DNA from: Flavobacteriaceae bacterium
Lineage (GTDB): Bacteria > Bacteroidota > Bacteroidia > Flavobacteriales > Flavobacteriaceae
DNA length: 64,000 nucleotides
Assembly (NCBI GenBank): GCA_019634365.1
Contig: JAHQVM010000003.1
Coordinates: 45,492 to 109,491 of the forward strand
Reading direction: 5' to 3'
In this document: in pieces, positions 7,781-17,579 of the stretch
Position numbering within the stretch: the first letter of the stretch is position 1
Layout of the letters: each line of letters begins with the position of its first letter
Notes under the pieces: generated by a model
What the model was told of the DNA's origin: nothing
Database searches by the model: none
The model's input: only the letters and a program-made list of their open reading frames with translations
Translations under genes and position numbers: made by a program

Positions 7781-8584
7781 ATGAAAAAAGTTACCATCCT
7801 TCTTTTGGGCCTATTAACCATCGCCAGCTGTAAAAACGACTCCAAAGACACCGAGAATAAAGAGTCGATTGTCACTACTACCGAAACAACAGAAACAGAA
7901 GACACAAAGGTGTCTAAAAAAAGTAGTTTTCGTGTAAGCCCTATACAACATGCCACCATGGTCATTACTTGGGATGATGCTACCATTTATGTGGATCCTG
8001 TGGGTGGCGCAGAGGCATTCAAGAATTTCGAAGCGCCCGATCTCATATTAATTACCGATATACATCAAGACCATTTTAGTGCTGAAACGATTCAGGCCTT
8101 AAACACTTCGAATGCGAAGATCGTATTGCCTCAGGCGGTTGCAGATGAGATGCCTTCAGAATTTAGCACCAAGATCGAGGTACTGAACAATGGGGATTTG
8201 AAAGCACATCTCGGATTCAATATTGAAGCCATACCCATGTATAATTTAAGACCCGAGTCCTTAAAGTTTCATGAAAAGGGTCGTGGAAATGGCTATGTGA
8301 TGGAAAAAAATGGAAAACGGGTTTACATTTCAGGCGACACCGAAGATATCCCAGAGATGTTGGCACTAAAGGATATTGATATTGCCTTTGTATGTATGAA
8401 CTTACCTTATACCATGACCGAAGTTCAGGCTGCAAACGCGGTGGCAACTTTTAAACCGCGAATCGTTTATCCTTATCATTATCGCGGAGCAAGCGGCTTT
8501 AGTAACATCGAAGTATTCAAAGCGCGCTTAAAGAGTCTTAGTGGAAGTGAAGTTCAAGTGGTCGCCCTGGATTGGTATCAATAA
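7781..8584 (+). CDS. Metallo-beta-lactamase-fold hydrolase-like lipoprotein
   Basis: A 267-residue protein with a lipoprotein signal (lipobox TIASC, Cys at residue 17) and a Thr/Glu-rich linker to about residue 48, so it is anchored in the periplasm or outer membrane. The remainder resembles UlaG-like metallo-beta-lactamase folds. Metal motif 1, normally HxHxDH, reads DIHQDH (near residue 92), so the first histidine is aspartate. Later elements ISGDTED (near residue 186) and PYHYRGA (near 230) fit the other ligand positions. Substrate unknown. Its end overlaps the convergent lipoprotein gene by 7 bp. Confidence 0.82.
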   Translation: MKKVTILLLGLLTIASCKNDSKDTENKESIVTTTETTETEDTKVSKKSSFRVSPIQHATMVITWDDATIYVDPVGGAEAFKNFEAPDLILITDIHQDHFSAETIQALNTSNAKIVLPQAVADEMPSEFSTKIEVLNNGDLKAHLGFNIEAIPMYNLRPESLKFHEKGRGNGYVMEKNGKRVYISGDTEDIPEMLALKDIDIAFVCMNLPYTMTEVQAANAVATFKPRIVYPYHYRGASGFSNIEVFKARLKSLSGSEVQVVALDWYQ

Positions 8585-9087
8585 TGAAATGAGCGATCGC
8601 CTATATCCAGATCCTCCCTTACCAAATAATCAGTTATTCTTCTTTTCTTGCCAAATTGGTTGTGCGAAAAGGAGAGAGTCAGTGAATCCTTGGACAGGAA
8701 AAGTATTTTGAAATATTTGTACTCTTTATCTGTTCCCAATAATTCTGGCAGTAAACTACTTGACAACTTAATATAGGAATGCCCTTTTTCACTTTGGGTA
8801 ATTTCCCAAGTTCCCTTTAAACTAGGCCCACATTGAGCATTGCGCTCATTATTGTCTACTACGGAATCATTGGTAAAATAGGTCTGCCCATATTTTATGA
8901 AACAGTCACCTTCTTCCATATTCATTCGTACTTTACCATTGTATCGTTTGGCGATTTTCCAGGTTTTTAAAGAATCCGAAGCAATAAGATATTCAGCTTG
9001 GGTCGGCAAAGCATAGACTGTTTTTTCTTTCTGATTTCCACAGGAAATAGTGAATAACAGGATGCCGCAAATCGCGAATAACCTCAC
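8578..9087 (-). CDS. Small lipocalin-like lipoprotein, function unknown
   Basis: A 169-residue protein if started at the GTG at 9087. This start lies 5 bp after the stop of the S9 peptidase gene and gives a compact lipoprotein signal ending in FTISC. A TTG at 9090 is an equally close alternative. An ATG at 9168 also lies in frame but would put 27 charged residues before the signal and overlap the peptidase gene. The mature part (LKTWKI, CGPSLKGTWEI, LSKDSLTLSF) resembles lipocalin-like DUF families of Bacteroidota that bind small ligands. It is probably co-transcribed with the peptidase. No known function. Confidence 0.7.
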   Translation of the reverse strand: MRLFAICGILLFTISCGNQKEKTVYALPTQAEYLIASDSLKTWKIAKRYNGKVRMNMEEGDCFIKYGQTYFTNDSVVDNNERNAQCGPSLKGTWEITQSEKGHSYIKLSSSLLPELLGTDKEYKYFKILFLSKDSLTLSFSHNQFGKKRRITDYLVREDLDIGDRSFHY

Positions 9088-9091
9088 CAAA

Positions 9092-11122
9092 TTACTTATA
9101 CTTTTCGAACCACGCCAGCGTGTGAGCCACTTTCGTGATGAGGTTAGACGGCCGGGCTGCAATACCATGGGAAGCTTCAGGAATTTCCACTAACACCGTT
9201 TCAATTTTCCGCAGTTTGAGAGCGTGGTACAATTGTTTCGCTTCACTAGGTGGCGTTCGCAGATCGTTCATACCCACCATGACCATCGTGGGCGTTTCCA
9301 CATTGCCCACCAATGAGATTGGTGAAAACTTCCAATACCCTTCAAAATTTTCCCAGGGTTGGCCTGGATAGCGACTGTTGGCATAGCCGTAGTAATTATC
9401 TGCCACAAGCGTCTTGCTAATCCAATTCATTACGGGTTTCGCGACCACAGCAGCCTTAAATTCATTGGTTTTTCCAATAATCCAAGCCGTCATTATCCCT
9501 CCAGCACTTCCTCCAGTAACAAATAGATTATCCTTATCTACCACTCCTTTCTTGACCAATTCATGCACCCCATCCATAACATCATTGTAATCCTGTCCTG
9601 GATAATTGTTGTAGAGCAAATTTCCGAATGCCTCACCATAGCTGGTACTTCCCCGTGGGTTCGGATAAAACACCACATACCCTGCAGCAGCATACAACTG
9701 AATTTCCGCAGAAAAATGGGGTCCATAATTAAGGATTGGGCCCCCATGGTTTTCGACCAAAAGAGGGTACTTTTTGTTTTTGTCGTAATTGGGTGGATAA
9801 ACGATCCATCCTTGAATATCCCTATTGTCATAGGTGGATTTGTACCAGATTTCTTCAACCTCACCCATGGTACGGTACGAAATGAGGTCGTCATTCAATC
9901 CTGTTAACACCAGCGGTTCTCTCAGTTTTCGAGAGGTTATGGCTACCTCAGCTGGGCGGTCCGTTCGAGACGAAGTATAGGCGACTCTTCCATCCTTGGC
10001 TACCGTAAAACTTCCGCTTGCATAGGGTCTTCCCAAGGTGGTACCTCCTACGTTGTCAACCAATACACTCACATTGCCTTTCAGATCCAGATACGCTATT
10101 TTCGTCAATCCCAAATCGTTGTATTGAATGTACAAGCCTTTACTATCGGCCGCCCATTTAGCACTGGAAATACTTCTATCCAAGTTACCGGAAACAACCC
10201 GCTTATTGCTCCCATCGACATTCATGACTTGCAACTTGCGCGTTTGATACGCTTGAACTTTATCTTCAAAACCGATATAGGCAATCATGCGGCCATCGGG
10301 GGAAACTTTGGGCGCACCGTCTGGTCCCGAGCGGGAGGTTAATGCATCAATAGTACCCGAATTTACATCTACCGAGTACACTTCACTATTTCTAAAATCA
10401 TATTCCCACTCTTCATTTCGATTCGCCGAAAAGAAAATCTTATCCCCTTTGTTGGTCCAAGAAAGTCCACCCCCATGGTTAAAATCACCCGAGGTTAACT
10501 GCCGTGCTGCTCCTCCTTCTGAAGAAATAGTGAAAATATGCCTGAATCCAGGTTTAAGGTATCCTGCGCCATCGGCTTCATGTTTCAACCGATCGGTAAT
10601 CCTAGGAGATTTCGCCCATTTAGCTCCTTTTGGCTTTCTAGGCATTTTTGCAATAACGGGTGCGCTGGCATTCACTTTCATGGTAAATGCAATCTGGGAT
10701 CCGTCTGGTGACCAAGCTAAACTGGAAGGGCTGTTCTCCAATTGCGTAAGTTTGGCAATAACACCTGTTTCCGTCCAGTACAGATAAATTTCGCTTCCCT
10801 CACTAGAACTGCTAACAAATGCTATGCGATCTCCGCTAGGTGACCATCTTGCTTGACTTTCCCCTGCCTCCCTAGAGGTAAGTTTATGGTGTATACGGCG
10901 ATCGTCTGTACTCAATATCCATAACGACCCCTTACTTCTATCCTTCATGATATCGAATCCCGTTCTTCGATAAACAATGTAATCGCCATTGGGCGAAATT
11001 TGGGGATCACTTGCGTATTCCAGATCGAAAACATCCAGGTATTCAAAATCGGGATGTGAATTCTGTCCGTAAAGGGAAAGCGCCAACAAGGCAATGATTG
11101 CCGAAAGCAGGTATTTTTTCAT
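9092..11122 (-). CDS. S9 family prolyl oligopeptidase-like serine peptidase
   Basis: A 676-residue exported peptidase with a signal peptide of about 20 residues. Residues of about 30-400 carry WD40/TolB-type propeller repeats (SPNGDYIVYRR, WSPDGSQIAF, SPDGRMIAYIG). Residues of about 420-676 are the alpha/beta-hydrolase domain with the nucleophile in GGSAGGIM, the acid in GMNDLRTPPSEA and the histidine in EASHGIA. Family members cleave short peptides, often di- or tripeptides from N-termini. Likely periplasmic peptide use. The lipocalin-like lipoprotein gene follows in the same direction 4 bp downstream. Confidence 0.93.
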   Translation of the reverse strand: MKKYLLSAIIALLALSLYGQNSHPDFEYLDVFDLEYASDPQISPNGDYIVYRRTGFDIMKDRSKGSLWILSTDDRRIHHKLTSREAGESQARWSPSGDRIAFVSSSSEGSEIYLYWTETGVIAKLTQLENSPSSLAWSPDGSQIAFTMKVNASAPVIAKMPRKPKGAKWAKSPRITDRLKHEADGAGYLKPGFRHIFTISSEGGAARQLTSGDFNHGGGLSWTNKGDKIFFSANRNEEWEYDFRNSEVYSVDVNSGTIDALTSRSGPDGAPKVSPDGRMIAYIGFEDKVQAYQTRKLQVMNVDGSNKRVVSGNLDRSISSAKWAADSKGLYIQYNDLGLTKIAYLDLKGNVSVLVDNVGGTTLGRPYASGSFTVAKDGRVAYTSSRTDRPAEVAITSRKLREPLVLTGLNDDLISYRTMGEVEEIWYKSTYDNRDIQGWIVYPPNYDKNKKYPLLVENHGGPILNYGPHFSAEIQLYAAAGYVVFYPNPRGSTSYGEAFGNLLYNNYPGQDYNDVMDGVHELVKKGVVDKDNLFVTGGSAGGIMTAWIIGKTNEFKAAVVAKPVMNWISKTLVADNYYGYANSRYPGQPWENFEGYWKFSPISLVGNVETPTMVMVGMNDLRTPPSEAKQLYHALKLRKIETVLVEIPEASHGIAARPSNLITKVAHTLAWFEKYK

Positions 11123-11278
11123 AAGTTGTTTTTCAGAAAGCTAAAAATACGAATTGAAATCTGAATTACCGGCGTATTGAATTCTCGAATTTTTCTCATG
11201 TTTTTATAAACTATAGGAGACCTTTAACACGACAAGCCCCATTTTGTAGTATTTTTAAATATCCAAAAAAATGAAAAA

Positions 11279-13831
11279 ATGCGCTATAACCTCAAACCCG
11301 TTCATCTATTATGGATTTTCGGGGCAACTTTATCTGTTGTTTTACACTTTTCGGATGATATTATAGAACCCCAGACAAGCTCCAATGATTGGGACGAACT
11401 CAACAAGCAATACCCCGGGGAGTGGTTTTATAACGAACGTGCTTATCCCGATGGAATCATCAATGTACAGGCCATTAAAGAGGCTGAATTGCAAGCCAAG
11501 GAAATCCTTACGAATCGACTGCAACCCGCTGGGAATTGGGAATTGAATGGCCCTTTAAATACAGGAGGTAGAATTACCGATATTGCGTTGTCACCCAATA
11601 ATGACGATGTATTTTATGCCGGTGCAGCTACTGGGGGTATTTTTAAAACGACCGATCGCGGCGTATCCTGGACCGCTGTTTTCGATGAACAAGCAAAACT
11701 TTCTATTGGTGATATAGCCATTGCACCTTCTAATGCAAATACACTCTATGTGGGTACGGGAGAAGCCAACGGAAGTGTAAATACTGGGGCATTTTTTGGT
11801 GATGGTATCTACAAATCCACAGATGCCGGAGCTACTTGGAGCAATGTTGGCCTTCCCGAAAGTAATCATATAGGTCGTATAGTAGTGGACCCCACAGATG
11901 AGGACCGTGTATTTGTTGCAGCGACTGGTAAATTGTATGGATATAATCCAGAACGTGGAATTTATAGAACTACTGATGGCGGTAGCAATTGGGAACAGGT
12001 GCTTCATGTCACCGATTCTACCGCGGCTATCGATGTGGCGATGAACCCATCCAATACCGATATTGTATTTGCAGCTATGTGGGAAAGAACCCGTCAACCT
12101 TGGATACGGGACTATGGCGGAGTTACCTCGGCTATACACCGTACTATGGACGGTGGTAACACCTGGGAGGAATTAGGAGCTGCAAATGGATTACCAGCAC
12201 CAGATGCACAAACAGGGCGCATTGGATTGGCGATCTCGCAATCGGACCCTTCCACCATTTACGCGCGTTATACCACCAACGAAATCACCAATACTTTTAA
12301 TGGTTTGTATAAGTCTACCGACAATGGGGAAAACTGGACCTTGGTAACCCTCACCGAAATCGACTTTGTAGACTCCTTTTTTGGATGGTATTTTGGGAAT
12401 CTTAGGGTGAATCCTACAGATCCTGATCAGGTATATATTTTAGGACAATTGTTATTCAGAACCGACGATAGTGGTGATAATTGGAGTGAGGTGAACGGGA
12501 TGCATGTAGACCACCATGCTATGGAGTTTTCGAATAATGACAGTAACTTTATTCTGGCAGGTAATGATGGCGGACTCTATCGCTCCGAAGATGGCGGAAG
12601 TTCTTGGATAAAATATACCAATCTGCCCATTACACAATTTTACAATATTGAAGTCGATTTCCTCCAACCCGAACGGCTCTATGGAGGAACCCAGGATAAT
12701 AATACCATTAGAACCATCACGGGGGGACAAGATGATTGGAACCCGATTTGGGGAGGCGATGGATTCCATGTAAACGTGGATTATGCAGACAACAATTTTA
12801 TTTATGTAGAATCGCAATTCGGAAATCTAGGGCGTTCCATTAACGGAGGCAATACGTTTGTGAGTGCGTTGGATGGAATAGATCCAGGGGATCGGAATAA
12901 TTGGAATACCCCTGTGATAATTTCACCTTTCGACAATGAGAGGGTCTATTATGGTACGAACCGGCTCTATAGTTCTAACCGAGCTGTTTTCTGGACCGCC
13001 ATTAGCCCAGACCTTACCGACGGTCCTCATCCCAGTGGCGCTACAAGTTATGGAACCCTTACTGCCATTGGAGCCTCACACTTAAATCTGAACACCATTT
13101 ATACGGGGAGCGATGACGGAAATGTAAACGTAACCTTTGATGGCGGAACCACATGGACCAATATTAGTGCCGGTCTCCCAGATCGTTACATTACTTCCAT
13201 TGCTGTTTCCCCTTCTGATGATTTAACGGCTTATGTAGCACTATCGGGGTATCAGTTATTGGATTATGACCCACATATTTTTAAGACCACAGATGGTGGG
13301 CAGAATTGGACTGCTGTTTCTGGAAATCTGCCCGACATCCCCGTGAACGATATCCTTATTAACAGTACAGAAACGACCCTTTTCGCTGCGACCGATCTCA
13401 ATGTATGGTATTCTGAAGACGACGGTACCACTTGGACCATTTTAGGTGATAATTTACCGCTGACACTAACGAGAGACTTGAAATTACACGAACCTACCAA
13501 CACTTTGTATGCTGGAACCTACGGAAGATCCATCCATAGTTTTGATCTTTCCCAAGTATTGGATACTGAAGATTATGTCGCTGCCCAAAATTCGGTAATA
13601 GTGTATCCTGTGCCATCATCTGGAGAAATCAATATTCAGCATGCGCTCTCGGAATTCGGATCCATCAACCTTTTCGATGTAATGGGAAGAAATGTGAAGG
13701 CATTGTACCAGGGAGATCTTTCACTTTCTAATGACGCTTCTTTCTCCATTGGCGAATTACCTGCCGGAGTATATTTTGTTCAAATTCGGTCTGGCAATCA
13801 AAAAATAGCAAGGAAAATCGTAAAGCGATAA
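11279..13831 (+). CDS. BNR/Asp-box (sortilin-like) propeller protein with T9SS type A sorting domain
   Basis: An 850-residue secreted protein with an N-terminal hydrophobic signal segment. Repeated Asp-box motifs (STDAGATWS, TTDGGSNWE, STDNGENWT, SEDGGSSW, TTDGGQNWT) indicate VPS10/BNR beta-propellers across residues 90-740. The end (VYPVPSSGEINI near residue 775, final KIVKR) is a type A sorting domain. Annotation systems often call this family glycosyl hydrolase, but I see no catalytic signature, so binding or an unknown hydrolysis is equally likely. The next gene starts at the base after its stop codon (TAA-ATG), suggesting coupling to the PhyH gene. Confidence 0.88.
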   Translation: MRYNLKPVHLLWIFGATLSVVLHFSDDIIEPQTSSNDWDELNKQYPGEWFYNERAYPDGIINVQAIKEAELQAKEILTNRLQPAGNWELNGPLNTGGRITDIALSPNNDDVFYAGAATGGIFKTTDRGVSWTAVFDEQAKLSIGDIAIAPSNANTLYVGTGEANGSVNTGAFFGDGIYKSTDAGATWSNVGLPESNHIGRIVVDPTDEDRVFVAATGKLYGYNPERGIYRTTDGGSNWEQVLHVTDSTAAIDVAMNPSNTDIVFAAMWERTRQPWIRDYGGVTSAIHRTMDGGNTWEELGAANGLPAPDAQTGRIGLAISQSDPSTIYARYTTNEITNTFNGLYKSTDNGENWTLVTLTEIDFVDSFFGWYFGNLRVNPTDPDQVYILGQLLFRTDDSGDNWSEVNGMHVDHHAMEFSNNDSNFILAGNDGGLYRSEDGGSSWIKYTNLPITQFYNIEVDFLQPERLYGGTQDNNTIRTITGGQDDWNPIWGGDGFHVNVDYADNNFIYVESQFGNLGRSINGGNTFVSALDGIDPGDRNNWNTPVIISPFDNERVYYGTNRLYSSNRAVFWTAISPDLTDGPHPSGATSYGTLTAIGASHLNLNTIYTGSDDGNVNVTFDGGTTWTNISAGLPDRYITSIAVSPSDDLTAYVALSGYQLLDYDPHIFKTTDGGQNWTAVSGNLPDIPVNDILINSTETTLFAATDLNVWYSEDDGTTWTILGDNLPLTLTRDLKLHEPTNTLYAGTYGRSIHSFDLSQVLDTEDYVAAQNSVIVYPVPSSGEINIQHALSEFGSINLFDVMGRNVKALYQGDLSLSNDASFSIGELPAGVYFVQIRSGNQKIARKIVKR

Positions 13832-14545
13832 ATGAATATGAGTGCTGCCTTGGAATCTTTCCGAAAGGAAGGATATGCCATATTGCCTAATTTCTTTTCG
13901 GAAATTGAACTAGAAGAAATAGCTTCCTGTTTGGAGGTATACGGAGAGGATCGTTTCGATGAAAACTCCCAACACCTTTTCGCCATCCGACAACTTCTCA
14001 GCCGAATACCCAAACTAAAGACTCACTTATTCAATTCCAACTTGAAAGGATTGCTAAGTACCTATTACGATAAGTTGCCCGTTCTAACAAAAGCCATTTA
14101 TTTCGATAAACCCAGTGCTTCCAATTGGTTTGTGGCATATCATCAGGACCTTAGCATTTCGGTCAAGGATAAATTTGATATCAAAGGATACAAAAATTGG
14201 ACGCATAAGAAAAGCCAATATGGCGTTCAACCTCCATTGGACATATTGGAAAACATATTGACCATTCGCATACACTTGGACGATACTACAAAAGGAAACG
14301 GAGCACTTAAAGTTATTCCCAAATCGCATGGCAAGGGAGTGATGAGAAATGAAAATTTAGGTATAACTCAAGAAAATGAAGTAATTTGCAATGTATCAAG
14401 GGGAGGCATCATGCTCATGAGTCCTTTGACCATGCACGCCTCTCATAGAACCACAAACGGTAAGCGCCGACGAGTTATTCATTTGGAGTTTAGCACTCAA
14501 CAACTTCAATCACCATTAGAATGGCTGGAGGCGAAAGCCGTCTAA
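13832..14545 (+). CDS. Phytanoyl-CoA dioxygenase (PhyH) family protein
   Basis: A 237-residue cytoplasmic Fe(II)/2-oxoglutarate oxygenase-like protein. The iron-binding HxD is in AYHQDLSI (near residue 108) and the distal His is in SPLTMHASHRTT (near residue 200), followed by an Arg suited to 2-oxoglutarate. IPKSHGKG before it is typical. PhyH proteins hydroxylate diverse small molecules; the substrate here is unknown. It begins directly at the end of the BNR protein gene and is followed after 10 bp by a CAT-like acyltransferase, so a two-step small-molecule modification is possible but unproven. Confidence 0.85.
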   Translation: MNMSAALESFRKEGYAILPNFFSEIELEEIASCLEVYGEDRFDENSQHLFAIRQLLSRIPKLKTHLFNSNLKGLLSTYYDKLPVLTKAIYFDKPSASNWFVAYHQDLSISVKDKFDIKGYKNWTHKKSQYGVQPPLDILENILTIRIHLDDTTKGNGALKVIPKSHGKGVMRNENLGITQENEVICNVSRGGIMLMSPLTMHASHRTTNGKRRRVIHLEFSTQQLQSPLEWLEAKAV

Positions 14546-14555
14546 CAGCCAATAC

Positions 14556-15173
14556 GTGAAGAAAAAAATCGATCTTGAAACTTGGTCGAGAAAGGATCAT
14601 TTCCAATTCTTTTCTCAGTTCGAAGAACCCTACCACAGCATAACTGTGGAGGTAGACTGCACCCGAACCTATCATGAAAGTAAGGAAAAAGGGTATTCTC
14701 TTTTCTTGTCCTATTTGCATAAGTCGTTAATCGCCGCCAATGCTGTTCCAGCATTCCGACTCCGAATTTTAGATGGAGAGGTCTATGAATTCGATACTAT
14801 TAATGCCTCTCCAACCATTCCTAGGCCCGATGGCACCTTCGGCTTTTCGTATATTGATTTTCATCCCGACTTTTCCATTTTTCAGGAACGTGCCAAAGAA
14901 GTCATTGTGAAAGTTGAAAAGAGCACTGGATTAGATCCTGCTACTTCGGGGCAGAACGTGATCCATTACTCTTCCCTACCGTGGTTAAAGTTCACGTCTC
15001 TATCGCATGCCCGGAGCTACAGTTTTCCCGATAGTTGCCCTAAAATTTCTTTCGGAAAGATGACCGAATTAAATGGAAAAAGGGTCATGCCTATGTCTGT
15101 CCATGCTCACCACGGACTGGTTGATGGTCGCCATGTAGGCGAATACGTTAAAATCTTAGAAGAAATCCTATAG
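14556..15173 (+). CDS. CatA-like O-acetyltransferase (chloramphenicol acetyltransferase fold)
   Basis: A 205-residue protein starting with GTG. The catalytic motif HAHHGLVDGRH (residues 186-196) matches the CAT signature, with the second of the paired His as the general base and DG following. TFGFSYIDF near residue 92 and an active-site-proximal FTSLSHAR segment are also CAT-like. Family members acetylate hydroxyl groups using acetyl-CoA and form trimers. Many chromosomal Bacteroidota homologues are not shown to give chloramphenicol resistance, so the natural acceptor is unknown. The gene follows PhyH closely and its end overlaps the convergent HAD gene by 6 bp. Confidence 0.87.
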   Translation: MKKKIDLETWSRKDHFQFFSQFEEPYHSITVEVDCTRTYHESKEKGYSLFLSYLHKSLIAANAVPAFRLRILDGEVYEFDTINASPTIPRPDGTFGFSYIDFHPDFSIFQERAKEVIVKVEKSTGLDPATSGQNVIHYSSLPWLKFTSLSHARSYSFPDSCPKISFGKMTELNGKRVMPMSVHAHHGLVDGRHVGEYVKILEEIL

Positions 15174-15860
15174 TATTTGAAGCATTTCCGAAGCTTCCTT
15201 AAGTTCCTTAAAGTTAGGATGTTCCACCGGATCTTTCACCCGCTCATGTTCCCAAGTGGTATGAAATGGAATGTGAAATGCATGTCCTCCGATCTCTAAA
15301 ACGGGCAATATATCACTCTTCACACTATTCCCCACCATAAGAAACTCCCCCGGGAAAATATCCAAGTGATTAACCAATTTTTGATAATGCTTGGGCTGTT
15401 TATCACTCACAATTTCAATATGATGGAAATAGGGCTCCAATCCCGATTTTATCAACTTGCGTTCTTGGTCCAACAAATCACCTTTGGTAGCCATCACCAA
15501 ACGATACTTGGTAGACAGGTATTTCAAAGTTTCGTCAATTCCATCGATCAATTCAATGGGAGCTTCCAACATTCCTTTTCCGATATTAATAATTTCAGAA
15601 ATGGTAGTATTGGAAACCTTCCCTTTAGAAAATTGAATGGCAGCTTCAATAAGGGAAAGGGTAAAAGGTTTAATGCCATATCCATACATGGGAAGATTCT
15701 TCATTTCCATCTCGAAAAGGCGTTCATTGCACTCATCTTCGGGCATGAAATCTTTCATGAGCTTACAAAACTCCAATTCGGCATCCCGGAACAGGGTCTC
15801 ATTCACCCAAAGGGTATCGTCGGCATCGAAGGCTATTGCTTTTATATTGGCAAAGGACAT
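15168..15860 (-). CDS. HAD family hydrolase
   Basis: A 230-residue cytoplasmic phosphatase-like protein. Motif I is FDADDTLW (residues 10-17; the first Asp is the nucleophile), motif II is near VMATKGD (residue 118), and motifs III/IV are the Lys in DKQPKHY and VGNSVKSDILP (near residue 178). The start codon shares one base with the ettA stop (TAATG), so the two are coupled. Substrate not predictable. Confidence 0.88.
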   Translation of the reverse strand: MSFANIKAIAFDADDTLWVNETLFRDAELEFCKLMKDFMPEDECNERLFEMEMKNLPMYGYGIKPFTLSLIEAAIQFSKGKVSNTTISEIINIGKGMLEAPIELIDGIDETLKYLSTKYRLVMATKGDLLDQERKLIKSGLEPYFHHIEIVSDKQPKHYQKLVNHLDIFPGEFLMVGNSVKSDILPVLEIGGHAFHIPFHTTWEHERVKDPVEHPNFKELKEASEMLQIL

Positions 15861-17551
15861 TAGCGGATCAGCTTCTTGTATTTAATTCGTTTCGGTAGAA
15901 GATCACCGCCTAAACGCTTCTTCTTGTTTTCTTCGTAATCGCTAAAGCCTCCTTCGAAGAAATATACCTGGCTGTCTCCCTCGAAAGCCAATATGTGTGT
16001 ACAAATTCGATCTAAAAACCAGCGATCGTGACTAATCACCACCGCACAGCCCGCAAAGTTTTCCAGACCTTCCTCCAAAGCACGCAACGTATTTACGTCC
16101 AAATCGTTGGTAGGCTCATCCAATAACAACACGTTTCCTTCTTCCTTTAAGGTCATGGCCAAATGCAAGCGGTTGCGTTCACCCCCGGAAAGCATAGAAA
16201 CTTTTTTGTTCTGTTCGCTACCACTAAAATTGAATCTACTTAAATAGGCTCTAGAGTTGATTTGTCGTCCTCCCATCATCACCAATTCCTGCCCATCACT
16301 AAAATTCTCCCAAATCGTCTTATTGGAGTCAATATTTGAGTGCGACTGATCTACATAAGCCAATTTGGCCGTCTCCCCTACTTCGAAGGAACCTTTATCG
16401 GGTTCTAATTCGTCCATGATCATTTTGAAAATGGTGGTCTTCCCTGCTCCATTGGGGCCTATAATCCCCACAATTCCAGCCTGTGGTAGATTAAAATTGA
16501 GATCTTCATACAACAGTTTTTCACCAAAAGCTTTGGATACGCCTTTGGCCTCAATCACATTGGTACCCAGTCTGGGGCCATTAGGAATGTATATTTCGAG
16601 CTTCTCATCCAATTTCTTTTGGTCTTGGCTCATCAGTTTTTCATAATTCTGCAAACGGGCCTTTTGTTTGGTCTGTCTCCCTTTAGGGGCCATCCGTACC
16701 CATTCCAATTCGCGCTCCAAAGTTTTTTGGCGCTTGCTGGCTTGCTTTTGTTCTTGAGCCAGGCGCTTGGATTTTTGATCCAACCAAGAAGAGTAATTTC
16801 CTTTCCATGGAATTCCTTCCCCACGGTCCAATTCCAGGATCCATCCCGCCACATTGTCCAGAAAATACCGGTCGTGCGTTACAGCAATTACGGTTCCTTT
16901 ATACTGGGCAAGGTGATGTTCCAACCAATGTACACTCTCCGCATCCAAGTGGTTGGTAGGCTCGTCGAGCAAGAGTACATCAGGCTCCTGAAGCAACAAT
17001 CTACATAGCGCTACCCTTCTTCGTTCCCCTCCGGATAATACTTTAATTGGGGTATCACCTTCTGGAGTGCGAAGGGCATCCATGGCAATCTCGAGTTTGG
17101 TATCCAATTCCCAAGCATTGGTCGCGTCTATCTTGTCCTGAAGCTTGGCTTGTTTGTCCATGAGCTCCTGCATCTTGTCTGCATCTTCATAGACCTCCGG
17201 CAGCCCGAACATATCATTTATTTTATTGTATTCATCCAAAACATCCACCACCTCTTGAACGCCTTCCTTAACGATATCGATCACCGTTTTGTCTTCATCC
17301 AATTGCGGTTCCTGTTCCAAATACCCTACTGTATAGCCCGGAGAAAAAACCACATCGCCTTGGTAGTTCTTATCAACACCGGCAATGATTTTCAATAAGG
17401 TGGATTTACCACTCCCGTTAAGTCCCAAAATTCCAATTTTGGCACCATAGAAAAAACTGAGGTAAATATTTTTAAGTACAGGTGTCTGGGCATTTTGAAA
17501 GGTTTTGGTAACCCCAGACATGGAAAAGATGACTTTTTTATCGTCGGACAT
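15860..17551 (-). CDS. ettA: Energy-dependent translational throttle protein EttA (ABC-F)
   Basis: A 563-residue soluble protein with two ABC ATPase domains and no membrane segments. Domain 1 has GLNGSGKST, LSGGERRR and DEPTNHLD; the linker is rich in Arg/Lys (PtIM region, about residues 240-310); domain 2 has GPNGAGKTT, LSGGERNR and DEPTNDLD. EttA binds the ribosomal E site and gates the first elongation step according to ATP level. Both nucleotide sites look intact. A HAD gene follows with a 1-bp overlap. A second ABC-F protein is encoded at 58.9-60.6 kb. Confidence 0.95.
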   Translation of the reverse strand: MSDDKKVIFSMSGVTKTFQNAQTPVLKNIYLSFFYGAKIGILGLNGSGKSTLLKIIAGVDKNYQGDVVFSPGYTVGYLEQEPQLDEDKTVIDIVKEGVQEVVDVLDEYNKINDMFGLPEVYEDADKMQELMDKQAKLQDKIDATNAWELDTKLEIAMDALRTPEGDTPIKVLSGGERRRVALCRLLLQEPDVLLLDEPTNHLDAESVHWLEHHLAQYKGTVIAVTHDRYFLDNVAGWILELDRGEGIPWKGNYSSWLDQKSKRLAQEQKQASKRQKTLERELEWVRMAPKGRQTKQKARLQNYEKLMSQDQKKLDEKLEIYIPNGPRLGTNVIEAKGVSKAFGEKLLYEDLNFNLPQAGIVGIIGPNGAGKTTIFKMIMDELEPDKGSFEVGETAKLAYVDQSHSNIDSNKTIWENFSDGQELVMMGGRQINSRAYLSRFNFSGSEQNKKVSMLSGGERNRLHLAMTLKEEGNVLLLDEPTNDLDVNTLRALEEGLENFAGCAVVISHDRWFLDRICTHILAFEGDSQVYFFEGGFSDYEENKKKRLGGDLLPKRIKYKKLIR

Positions 17552-17579
17552 AGTTATAAAAGTTTTGGTTAGTGGTAGA

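Noticed and set aside
11279-13831. Glycoside hydrolase
   Set aside because: Asp-box propellers alone do not prove glycosidase activity; no catalytic signature is visible, so only the fold is called.
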